DNA of 20,526 nucleotides from JAEXNA01 sp050486105 (lineage in GTDB: Bacteria; Vulcanimicrobiota; Xenobia; Xenobiales; JADMJV01). The DNA lies in contig JBJHCR010000084.1 in NCBI GenBank assembly GCA_050486105.1, positions 1-20,526 of the forward strand. Direction: 5' to 3'. This document shows, one piece after another, positions 1 to 7,316 of the stretch. The notes below the pieces were generated by a model. It made no database searches, had not been told where the DNA came from, and saw only the letters and a program-made list of their open reading frames with translations. Made by a program: the position numbers and the translations under genes. How positions within the stretch are numbered: position 1 is the stretch's first letter; each line of letters opens with the position of its first letter.

Positions 1-1
1 G

Positions 2-649
2 CTCAAGGTGGGACAAGGAAAGGATCAGGACTTGGAATCGATTCGAGCCGTGACCAGCGTCCTAACTCCAGGGGTGAAGTTGCGTCTGGATGCCAATTGT
101 GGATGGAGCCGTCGAGAAGCGGTAGAGATTCTGCAGGTGCTGGAGGCGGAAAGCTGTCCGATCGAATTGGTGGAGCAGCCCACCTTGCGGGAGGACTTTT
201 TGGGGCTGCGCTACGTTCGAGAGCGCACTTCGTATCTGATCGCCGCTGATGAGTCGGTGCAGACCTTGCACGATGCTCGTCAACTCTTGGTTGACGACTG
301 TGTCGACGTTCTCAACATCAAGCTCATGAAGTGTGGAGGTCTTCGACCGGCTCTCGAGATCGTCAGTCTAGCCAAGGCCTTCGGAGTAGGCCTGATGGTT
401 GGAGGTATGGTGGGCGAGAGTCTTATAGGGGTGACCGCAGCAGCGGCATTGGCTGCCTCCAAGGGGTTTGATTTTGCGGATTTGGACGCCGACATTCTTT
501 TGGCCGAATCTCCCTTCCTGGAGCACCACCCCGGCGAGGCACCATTGTCCAGCCGACCTCCCGAGAGAGTATGGGGAGGTCCCCAGGAGAGGTCCTGGTC
601 CGGACAGTTGAGTGAGGCAGCCATTTTGGTGGCAGAGGGAGGACTTTGA
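2..649 (+). CDS. Enolase-superfamily dipeptide epimerase (L-Ala-D/L-Glu epimerase type), 3' part
   Basis: This is the C-terminal 215 codons of a mandelate racemase/muconate lactonizing enzyme-type TIM barrel; the 5' end lies outside the window. The first visible residues, LKVG, are the end of the KxK motif at the end of the second barrel strand. The three Mg2+ ligands follow in order: D of LDAN, E of VEQP and D of AADES. Next come the second catalytic Lys in NIKLMKCGG and, near the C-terminus, a DLDA motif that in dipeptide epimerases (the DxD motif) binds the substrate amino group. Enzymes of this group epimerise the second residue of L-Ala-D-Glu-like dipeptides, usually in murein peptide recycling in the cytoplasm. 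The family call is firm. The substrate is inferred from the DxD motif, and other dipeptides are possible. It ends in TGA at 647-649. No murein-recycling neighbour is visible downstream. Confidence 0.88.
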   Translation, partial: LKVGQGKDQDLESIRAVTSVLTPGVKLRLDANCGWSRREAVEILQVLEAESCPIELVEQPTLREDFLGLRYVRERTSYLIAADESVQTLHDARQLLVDDCVDVLNIKLMKCGGLRPALEIVSLAKAFGVGLMVGGMVGESLIGVTAAAALAASKGFDFADLDADILLAESPFLEHHPGEAPLSSRPPERVWGGPQERSWSGQLSEAAILVAEGGL

Positions 650-771
650 GCTGAAGCAGACAGAGTGAGCCTTGCCAAAGTTGTGAACCTGCACACATTG
701 TGATGGAGTTCCTAGTGTCTCATCACTGCTGAAGGGTATTCTTAAGTCGAGATACGACGGAGGATACGCAG

Positions 772-1206
772 ATGCAAAACTATGAGAAACTCAAACAGCA
801 GATCACCAACGACCTACTCGAGGTCCCCGGTGGCCAAGGCGGCGCTCAGGGCGCCAAAGAGGTTCAAGAGTCCAGCTTCGAGCCTCTTCCGGTTGGAAGT
901 CGAGTGAAGATTAAGTCTGTGAGCTTCTCAAAGCTGCAGTCCGGTGACTACATCCTGGTGGCAGTCGGTGGGAAAGCCGCCGTGCGGCGCTTTGTCCGCA
1001 TCTCTATGACCGAAGGAATGACTCGTTTGCTCGTCTTGGACGGACTTGGAACCGAGGAGGCCGTTCCCTTCACCAAACTCATAGGTCTGGTACAGAAGGT
1101 GCGCAAGGGCGGGGAGTTGGTCGAAATGAAGGCCCCCAATTTTTTCCAGAGAGCGGCCTTCGCCTTGACCTATCGCTTAGGCCGACTAGCTCGCAGAGCC
1201 GCATAA
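772..1206 (+). CDS. S24/S26 signal-peptidase-like small protein, probably catalytically altered
   Basis: A 144-aa protein starting at ATG 772, with a good ribosome binding site GGAGG at 759-763. Residues 34-75 follow the layout of the S24/S26 (signal peptidase I/LexA-like) fold: SSFEP at 34-38 sits where those enzymes have GSSMEP with the nucleophilic Ser, then VGSRVKI, then LQSGDYILV. RRFVRI at 72-77 sits where the catalytic base region or HRVV strand would be, and has Arg instead of Lys. The C-terminus (NFFQRAAFALTYRLGRLARR) is a basic amphipathic tail, like those found after such domains. No transmembrane segment or signal peptide is evident. It could be a degenerate processing peptidase or a non-catalytic member of the fold. 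The assignment rests on motif spacing, not on a search. It converges with the SWIM gene, with only 32 bases between the two stop codons. Confidence 0.6.
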   Translation: MQNYEKLKQQITNDLLEVPGGQGGAQGAKEVQESSFEPLPVGSRVKIKSVSFSKLQSGDYILVAVGGKAAVRRFVRISMTEGMTRLLVLDGLGTEEAVPFTKLIGLVQKVRKGGELVEMKAPNFFQRAAFALTYRLGRLARRAA

Positions 1207-1238
1207 ATTTTGCACACGGCAACGTCCCAGCGTTCGGT

Positions 1239-2033
1239 TCACGAAGGTTGGGTACCGGGTTGCCCGGTTCTCAAGGCCCCCTCGGAGACGGCTTGATAAA
1301 TCTGCTCAAGGAGATAGGTCCAAGCCTCTTGGTCGACTTCCAAATCGGGAAAGCCGAATCGCTCAATAGTGATCTCTTGAGTCCCGTAGTTTCCATCGGG
1401 ATTCGGCCGGTCTGGACATTCGCCTTGCCAAAAAACATCGGGATCCGACCAGGCCAAGGTTTCGGAATTCACTTTCGAGGTTTCGCTTTGAGGAGCCTTG
1501 CCTTGACGAGCGGTCCCCGCCTCCCAGTATTGAAGCAAAGAAAGCTCGACCTCCTCTTCCGAGCGTCCTCGAAGCAAGAAGAGGAGCCAGGGTTCCCGGT
1601 CGAGTTTTCTAGCATACTCCATCAAGGTCCAGGCCAAATGAGGACAGACAAATGGTTCGAACTTTGCACGACAGCTGCATTCAAACCGGACCTCTTGGGC
1701 ACGGTCAGGGATGAGCTTGCGCCCGGAAGGCCGGAAGAGTTCTTCGATCTGGGTAGGGAGTTTTCCCACACTTAAAGTGGCCGCGGCGGCGAGGTCGGCT
1801 TCGGCGAGTCTTTGGAGGCTCTCTTCCCATTCGAGATCGTGAAATGGCTCGACCTCTATGCGACAGCCCACCGCTTGCTCTTCTTGGAAACTAGCCCTAA
1901 TGGAACCGAGCTCCAGATATAGTTGAGGTTGAGCCAAAGGTGGGCTGCTCGGCGCCGGAGGAAGGCGAAGTCCCAAGCGTTCAAAGGACAAAAGCAGTCG
2001 TCTCGACCACCAACTGTGGGCAGTGAAATTCAA
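1239..2033 (-). CDS. SWIM zinc-finger protein, partner of SNF2 helicase
   Basis: A 264-aa protein. The SWIM zinc finger is clear: Cys119-x-Cys121, then Cys130-x-His132, in a context (FECSCRAKFEPFVCPHLA) typical of SWIM proteins that accompany bacterial SNF2 helicases. The N-terminal WWSRR and the later LLFLLRGRSEEE also match the usual layout of that partner family. SWIM domains bind DNA or protein. The start is TTG (2031-2033), which overlaps the TGA of the upstream helicase gene (2030-2032) in a TTGA junction, so the two are very probably translationally coupled and made in fixed ratio. The C-terminal 85 residues (after about 180) are acidic and show no motif I recognise. The pairing with SNF2 is known from many bacteria, but what the pair does is not settled. 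Confidence 0.85.
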   Translation of the reverse strand: MNFTAHSWWSRRLLLSFERLGLRLPPAPSSPPLAQPQLYLELGSIRASFQEEQAVGCRIEVEPFHDLEWEESLQRLAEADLAAAATLSVGKLPTQIEELFRPSGRKLIPDRAQEVRFECSCRAKFEPFVCPHLAWTLMEYARKLDREPWLLFLLRGRSEEEVELSLLQYWEAGTARQGKAPQSETSKVNSETLAWSDPDVFWQGECPDRPNPDGNYGTQEITIERFGFPDLEVDQEAWTYLLEQIYQAVSEGALRTGQPGTQPS

Positions 2034-4912
2034 GGCTTGACCCTCTGCCGGTCGTGGCTTGCATCCGGAAGCAGGAGTTCAGAGAGCTCGCTTTCATCCA
2101 GACGGGCGAGCCAGGCATCCCCTTCGGTGATCAGGTGGTTAGCCAAGTCTTCTTTTCTGCTCAACATTCCGGCGATACTCTCCTCAACCGTACCTTCGGT
2201 GATGAAGCGAAAAACCTGTACGGATCTCGATTGGCCCAAACGAAAGGCCCGATCGGTGGCTTGATTCTCTACCGCTGGGTTCCACCAGCGATCCCAATGC
2301 ACCACGGTGCTCGCACGGGTGAGATTGAGGCCAACTCCACCGGCTTTGAGGGACAAGCAGAACAGTCGAGGACCCTTCCAGCTCTGAAATCTTTCTACGA
2401 TGCTCACTCGGTCCTCTCGAGGGGTGCGGCCATCCAGACTCAGAACTTCCTCACCGAGCTCTTCGGCCAAGAGTCGCTGCAGTTTGCGAACCATTCGCGC
2501 ATACTGACTGAATATCAGGATCCCTTCGTCCTTAGGGAGCTCGTGCAACAGCTCGAGAAGTCGAATGAGCTTTGAGGAGCGCTTTATACTCCAATCGGCT
2601 GTCTCCGCAGCCTCGAGGAGGGCCGGGTGATCGCACAACTGTTTAAGTTTTGTGACTCTCGACAAGACCCAGACCCGACGGGTTCCGCTCACTTGCTCCT
2701 TTGCGCTCAGCACCGTTTGTTGGGCCAGACGTTGATAGAGTCGAGTCTGTTCTGGTGTGAGAGTGCAATGTACGTCTTGGAGAACCTTGTCAGGAAGCTC
2801 TCTGGCAATTTGTGGGTCAGTCTTGCTGCGCCTGAGAATGAAAGGACCGATCAGGCTCTTCAGAGCCTCTCGTGCCTCTGGGTCATTTCGCTCTTCGATT
2901 GGTTTGGCGAAGCGCGAGCTAAATCTCCGCTGTGATTCCAAGAGATCGGGTTGGAGAAACCGGAATAGGCTCCATAGGTCGGAGAGGCGGTTTTCTATGG
3001 GAGTTCCCGTGAGAAGTAGTCGCCCTCGTTGGGGAAGGCTTCGAGCGGCTCGAGCAAAGCTCGAGTGAGAATTCTTGATCTGCTGAGCTTCGTCGAGAAT
3101 GACTGTCCTCCATTCGATGGAAGTCAGAATTCGAAGATCTCGCTGCAGCAATTGGTAGGTGGTCAAGACCAGATCAAAATCCTGAACTTCGGAGCGAAAC
3201 TCGGTCTCATTCTTGGGTCTTTTTCCGTGATGGAGCTTGATCTTCAAACTTGGAGTGAAGCGCGCCCCTTCGGCCATCCAGTTCTGAAGGACCGAAGTTG
3301 GACAGACCAGTAAGGCTGGTGGACCTTGGCCCTCCCTGCCTACCAAGCCGGCCAGAAAGGCCAGCGTTTGCACCGTCTTTCCCAGGCCCATATCATCTGC
3401 TAGGCATATGCCCAGTCGGAGACCGTGCATGTAGCTGAGCCAGGAATAGCCCAAGAGTTGGTAGTCTCGGAGCTCTCCGCAAAAATCGTCAGGAACCGGC
3501 AAAGGTCGGAACCTCGCTGGCTCACCCAGCGGTTCAAGTTCTCCTTCAAAATGAAGTTGCACGGGAACGGAGGCGGTGGCTGCTAGCCTGAAAGCTTCCA
3601 GCAGTGAGCCGGAGGTGGGCAAGGCATCCAACTCTTTGAGAATGCGCCGTATCCGACCTCGCTCTAACCAGACCCGCTTCCCTTCTTCGGTTTCAAAAAG
3701 TGAATTCGGTCCTTTAAGCCAGCAAGCGAGATCGTTGACATTCAAGGCGTGTCCGGCGACCAGAACTCGCCACCGAAAGTGAAGTCGTTCATGAGTCGTC
3801 CCATCAACCTTGGGCGGCTTGAGGTGAAGATGGAGACTCGGTTTCTGAGCACAAAGGAGATAAGCCGGGCCCAGTAGACGATAGCCATAGCTTTGCAAGC
3901 GACCAGAAGACTTCACCAAAAACTCAAAGAACTCGCGATCGTCGAGACGGATAGGGGTGGGGGGGGAGGAGGCCAGGGCTGAACCGAGCATGGGTAAGAG
4001 CGGTAAGGCTCGGCCAAATTCCTGAAGCAGAAATGTCCGAAACCGATGCACTTTACCCCACAGCGCCTTGGGTACTTGCCTGGGGTCTTTCCAGGCCTCC
4101 AGGGCATCGAAGGTCAAGTGAGGGTCTTGGGCTGAGCATAGGGTGGGAATCAAGCTCCACGGTCGCTTATTCTGCCCGGAATCCGAGGTCGGCTCTTTCA
4201 CGGCAAACCCCAGAGAGCTTGGGCGTGACGACAGAAAAAGGTTGGCTTGACGCGGGTCAAAAAAATTGCCCACTACCGTCTGGGAGCGGGAACCTGAGGC
4301 CAAGGTTCTCAATAAAGAAGCTGCGGGCTGAGGGAGTTCTCTCAGTACATCGGAGTCCAGAGACACAGGTTCGGAGCACAAGGCCGACCAACCGATCTCT
4401 TCGGCGAAGATGTCCAGACAGGCCCCCAGGGTATCGATCCTCGAGAGTTCTGGTTTCAGGCAGCGAAAAGAATCCGGCATGCAATCCCTAAAGGCCTCGA
4501 GTTTCTGTCGGGAATCCACCGAGTCGAGAAGTAGGCGCAAGGAGATCTTGTGTTCCTTCACCTCCGGATACCACTGACCCTGGGAACACAAGACCCTGAC
4601 CCATTCCAAGACACCTTGACACCATTCGGCATCGGCGCCCCAAGGAATCGCTGGTTTTTTGGCTTCAAGAAAGGCCATCGCTGTGGCTGCAGAAAAATCG
4701 TGTCCGAGCACCTCGACCGGCTGTCCCTTCGGAGGCAACGCCAAGGCCGCTCGGTGAGGGTTGCCGGCCAATTCGATATCCCAGGACTCGAGCTGGGGTG
4801 CTTCAGGTCCGTCGATCAACGACCGCTGATAGAAAAAGAGACCGTTTCCTGTCCAGCAGCATTGGAGTCTATGGGAAAGTAGTTTCTTCAAAAAACTGTT
4901 GCCTGTTCTCAA
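2030..4912 (-). CDS. SNF2-family DNA helicase/translocase with DUF3670-type N-terminal region
   Basis: A 960-aa superfamily-2 ATPase. All SNF2 motifs are present: Walker A DDMGLGKT at 506-513, DEAQ box at 607-610 (VILDEAQQIKN), motif III LLTGTPIENR at 633-642, FILRRSKTDP at 691-700, and motifs V-VI with LKAGGVGLNL at 855-864 and DRAFRLGQ at 887-894. The N-terminal 450 residues resemble the bacterial SNF2-associated region (DUF3670-like). The role is ATP-driven translocation on DNA that remodels bound proteins; the exact target is unknown. The annotated start is TTG (4910-4912) with no strong ribosome binding site. A TTG seven codons further in is also possible, so the start is uncertain. It is the first gene of a two-gene operon with the SWIM protein and is divergent from the outer-membrane barrel gene. 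Confidence 0.93.
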   Translation of the reverse strand: MRTGNSFLKKLLSHRLQCCWTGNGLFFYQRSLIDGPEAPQLESWDIELAGNPHRAALALPPKGQPVEVLGHDFSAATAMAFLEAKKPAIPWGADAEWCQGVLEWVRVLCSQGQWYPEVKEHKISLRLLLDSVDSRQKLEAFRDCMPDSFRCLKPELSRIDTLGACLDIFAEEIGWSALCSEPVSLDSDVLRELPQPAASLLRTLASGSRSQTVVGNFFDPRQANLFLSSRPSSLGFAVKEPTSDSGQNKRPWSLIPTLCSAQDPHLTFDALEAWKDPRQVPKALWGKVHRFRTFLLQEFGRALPLLPMLGSALASSPPTPIRLDDREFFEFLVKSSGRLQSYGYRLLGPAYLLCAQKPSLHLHLKPPKVDGTTHERLHFRWRVLVAGHALNVNDLACWLKGPNSLFETEEGKRVWLERGRIRRILKELDALPTSGSLLEAFRLAATASVPVQLHFEGELEPLGEPARFRPLPVPDDFCGELRDYQLLGYSWLSYMHGLRLGICLADDMGLGKTVQTLAFLAGLVGREGQGPPALLVCPTSVLQNWMAEGARFTPSLKIKLHHGKRPKNETEFRSEVQDFDLVLTTYQLLQRDLRILTSIEWRTVILDEAQQIKNSHSSFARAARSLPQRGRLLLTGTPIENRLSDLWSLFRFLQPDLLESQRRFSSRFAKPIEERNDPEAREALKSLIGPFILRRSKTDPQIARELPDKVLQDVHCTLTPEQTRLYQRLAQQTVLSAKEQVSGTRRVWVLSRVTKLKQLCDHPALLEAAETADWSIKRSSKLIRLLELLHELPKDEGILIFSQYARMVRKLQRLLAEELGEEVLSLDGRTPREDRVSIVERFQSWKGPRLFCLSLKAGGVGLNLTRASTVVHWDRWWNPAVENQATDRAFRLGQSRSVQVFRFITEGTVEESIAGMLSRKEDLANHLITEGDAWLARLDESELSELLLPDASHDRQRVKP

Positions 4913-5010
4913 CCGTCGTCATCTTCGCGATAGGGTACACTCTCGTTCCTTACGCCATCTTGCCAAGAAGAGGGACCAGGAAGGTTCCCCACCCCTGCGA
5001 AGGACCGGGT

Positions 5011-6318
5011 ATGAGGATGTTCCGCGCGCTTCTGTGTTTCCTGGTCTTGGTCCTAATCCTTTGTCCGGTCCAAGCTCAGACGAACTCTGCTGAGGAAAAT
5101 TCGATCCAAAGCATCGATTCGAAAGGACAGGAGAGCGAGGGGGAAGCCGATACTGCTGCTCCGACTCGAGGGCGACGTTTCGGTCCACAGTCGAGTCAAA
5201 TGAAGATTGGCGGAGATGAGGGTTTTGGGCTGGGGACGGCCCTTCCTGATCCGACGGCCCTATTCGGGCCAACCAGAATTGAAACCGTGCTCCAAGATGG
5301 AGTGCGAGCTTCGACCTACAGTATCACCGGTCACTATATTCAGAAACTCAGCGAGAATCAGAGCTTGATTCTCGAAGGAAACCTGGATCCGTTTTTCGTG
5401 GGTGCCGACCTTTCGTACTCCTGGCAACCGGAGGGCACTGACGGAATGTGGAACGCTAATTTCCAGATCTCGTCGGCCCGGTTTGCTCCCTTCAATCAAA
5501 CCGGCTTGGAAGTGCAATTGCCGAACCTTCGCCGACCCATGATCCAGCAGTCGGGTGTGGGGGTGGAATACATCGCTCCTCTCTCGGAGACCCTGAGGCT
5601 GGCGGTCGGTGCCAATTATCAATCCTTCGGATTTTCTGACGAGCTGATAGGGGGGACCCGTTGGGCTCGAGATTTCACCGGGACACCATTGGCCCTAGGC
5701 CTACGTGGAAGCGGAGACATCTTTGCCTTGAGAATGCACGGCGTATTCAGTGATCTCGACGACCAACTGATCCCTACCGAGGGGACTAGAGTTCGCCTAG
5801 GGCTCGAGCAAGGCTTGGAACTCGGGGGGCAATCGACATCGTACAGCCGATTGGCCTTGAATGCCGCCCATTTGATGAAGGTTCCAGGTTTCAACGATGG
5901 GGATCACAGCCTCTTGCTGAACTTTCAACTCGGAACTTCCATAGGCCAAGTTCCCAACGTGCGAGGCTTCCACTTGGGAGGTCCAAGCTCGGTGAGGGGT
6001 TTCGAGCCTGGAGAGATGGCTAGTGGAGACGCCTTCATCCAAGGCACGGTGGAGTATCGTCACCACCTGACAGACTTCTCCATCTTCGACTACGATGTGG
6101 ACTTAAGGGGCGTCTTGTTTGCCGACTACGGATCAGTGATGGGCACCCAAACTCGGCTCTTGGGAATTCCAGAATTTCTCTGGGACAAGCCTGCTGATGC
6201 TCTGGGTTATGGGGCCGGCCTGCAGTTTGCAACCGATGTGGGTCTCTTTAAGGTAGAGGCTGCCTGGAACAATCGGGGTGGGCAGGCCATCACCTTCTCT
6301 ATCGGTGAGCGCTTCTGA
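5011..6318 (+). CDS. Secreted Omp85/BamA-type outer-membrane beta-barrel protein without POTRA domains
   Basis: A 435-aa protein. I choose ATG 5011 rather than an upstream in-frame codon at 4798 because it is preceded by GAAGGA (4999-5004) and opens directly with a signal peptide (MRMFRALLCF, a Leu/Val core, then PVQA-Q at about residue 22). The open frame upstream overlaps the divergent helicase gene. Residues 24-60 are a polar linker. The remainder is rich in alternating beta strands and carries the Omp85 signature VRGF at 328-331 (in GGPSSVRGFEPGE). It ends in Phe (SIGERF), as expected of an outer-membrane beta-signal. The length leaves room for the 16-strand barrel only, with no POTRA repeats, unlike BamA, TamA or FhaC. 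Such barrels may insert or export proteins or lipids; the substrate is unknown. Its TGA overlaps the next gene's ATG by one base. Confidence 0.82.
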   Translation: MRMFRALLCFLVLVLILCPVQAQTNSAEENSIQSIDSKGQESEGEADTAAPTRGRRFGPQSSQMKIGGDEGFGLGTALPDPTALFGPTRIETVLQDGVRASTYSITGHYIQKLSENQSLILEGNLDPFFVGADLSYSWQPEGTDGMWNANFQISSARFAPFNQTGLEVQLPNLRRPMIQQSGVGVEYIAPLSETLRLAVGANYQSFGFSDELIGGTRWARDFTGTPLALGLRGSGDIFALRMHGVFSDLDDQLIPTEGTRVRLGLEQGLELGGQSTSYSRLALNAAHLMKVPGFNDGDHSLLLNFQLGTSIGQVPNVRGFHLGGPSSVRGFEPGEMASGDAFIQGTVEYRHHLTDFSIFDYDVDLRGVLFADYGSVMGTQTRLLGIPEFLWDKPADALGYGAGLQFATDVGLFKVEAAWNNRGGQAITFSIGERF

Positions 6319-6989
6319 TGGCTCAGCTGGACTTTCCATCAACTTCACGAAACCGAGAACCGATCGCTGCAGTGTTGGCTAGACTTTGGGACCCGGCAGT
6401 GCCCACATCGTTTCTGGAGGTCGCTTCGGGCAGTGGGCAGCACGCCGTGTATTTCGCCGGACGTTTCCCCCGCTGGAGCTTTCAGCCAACCGACCTGGAA
6501 CCAGGGCATCTGGCCAGTATCGAATCCTATCGGCAATCCACCCATTTGCCTAACCTGTATCGTCCATTTCGCTTGGACGTAAGCAGTTCAGCCTGGGACC
6601 TTGAATCCTTCTACCACGCCATACTGGCGATCAATCTCATCCATATTGCTCCGTGGAGGTGCACGGTCAATCTCTTTCGCGAGGGCTCGAAGATCCTCTG
6701 CGACGGGGGTAGGATCTACCTTTATGGAGCTTTTCGCATGGATGGAAGCCACACCAGTTTGAGCAACGAAGAATTCGATCGAGGGCTGAGACGTTCGAAT
6801 CCTGCTTGGGGGGTGAGATCCCTCGAAGAAGTCTGCATGGTGGCTCGCTCTGCCGGCTTGGTGTGCGAGGACGTGATCGGCATGCCCGCCAACAACCTCT
6901 CGGTCATCTTTCAAAAGATTGTGGGTGAGTCCGGCGCCATGCAGGAGTTTTCTGAAGAACGAGCCTGGGATCTCCGGGCTAGTGCTTAG
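6318..6989 (+). CDS. DUF938-family class I SAM-dependent methyltransferase
   Basis: A 223-aa protein with the hallmarks of the DUF938 family. It opens with RNREPI near the start (residues 11-16), then the SAM-binding motif I LEVASGSGQHA at 33-43, PTDLEP at 57-62, NLIHIAPW at 106-113, GAFRMDGSHTSLSN at 137-150, NPAWGVR at 161-167 and PANNLS at 190-195. The fold is Rossmann-like, and members are presumed methyltransferases of unknown substrate. The last 23 residues extend beyond the usual family end. The ATG (6318-6320) overlaps the barrel gene's TGA (TGATG), so it is probably translated by coupling and co-transcribed. A functional link to the barrel is not established. It ends with TAG, which is useful evidence that TAG is a true stop in this genome. 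Confidence 0.9.
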   Translation: MAQLDFPSTSRNREPIAAVLARLWDPAVPTSFLEVASGSGQHAVYFAGRFPRWSFQPTDLEPGHLASIESYRQSTHLPNLYRPFRLDVSSSAWDLESFYHAILAINLIHIAPWRCTVNLFREGSKILCDGGRIYLYGAFRMDGSHTSLSNEEFDRGLRRSNPAWGVRSLEEVCMVARSAGLVCEDVIGMPANNLSVIFQKIVGESGAMQEFSEERAWDLRASA

Positions 6990-7316
6990 GGACCCTCCCC
7001 CCCGCATCACGAAAGTCGAGAGCGCTCCCTGGAGCCTGGACTCGCCCCCCTGAATCCCCCATTAGGGGATGTTTCGTGCCGTCGGATAGTTCTTCATCGA
7101 TCATTTCGTCCGCCGGCACGAGTTCCCGGAAACTCAACTTCAGGTAAGGGATTGATCCGGTTTACTCCTATCAGACTCCCAGATCGCACATTCTAAGACT
7201 CGGCTTCGAGAATTTTTCAGAGAAGTAGTGAGGTTTACAACTTCGAGCAGATTTCATCGAGAGGTTCTTGTACTCTCAGGGAAAGATTCTAACGTTAACC
7301 CAGGAGAACGATTCCC
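6990..7316. other. Non-coding leader between methyltransferase and subtilase genes
   Basis: This 327-base stretch holds no gene I can support. It contains a short hairpin at 7054-7070 (ATCCCC, five-base loop, GGGGAT) without a good T-run, which could be a weak end signal for the upstream operon. A longer imperfect inverted repeat lies at 7075-7120 (listed separately). A small TTAACGTTAA-like palindromic patch lies near 7289-7299. The ribosome binding site of the subtilase is AGGAG at 7302-7306. The last 150 bases are more AT-rich than the surroundings and probably include the promoter, but I cannot fix its boxes. Confidence 0.5.
7075..7120. promoter_or_regulatory. Imperfect inverted repeat upstream of subtilase gene
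   Basis: CGTGCCG (7075-7081) pairs with CGGCACG (7114-7120). After one mismatched pair, CGGA (7083-7086) pairs with TCCG (7109-7112), giving 11 of 12 pairs around a 22-base loop. There is no T-run after it, so it is not a standard terminator. It may be a binding site or a folded leader RNA; this is inference. Confidence 0.35.

Noticed and set aside
1248..1775. A 175-codon plus-strand open frame
   Set aside because: It is a shadow of the SWIM gene, which has a zinc-finger motif and coupling to the helicase on the other strand.
4798..5010. A 71-residue N-terminal extension of the Omp85 barrel gene
   Set aside because: It would bury the signal peptide inside the protein and overlap the divergent helicase gene. 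ATG 5011 has its own ribosome binding site.
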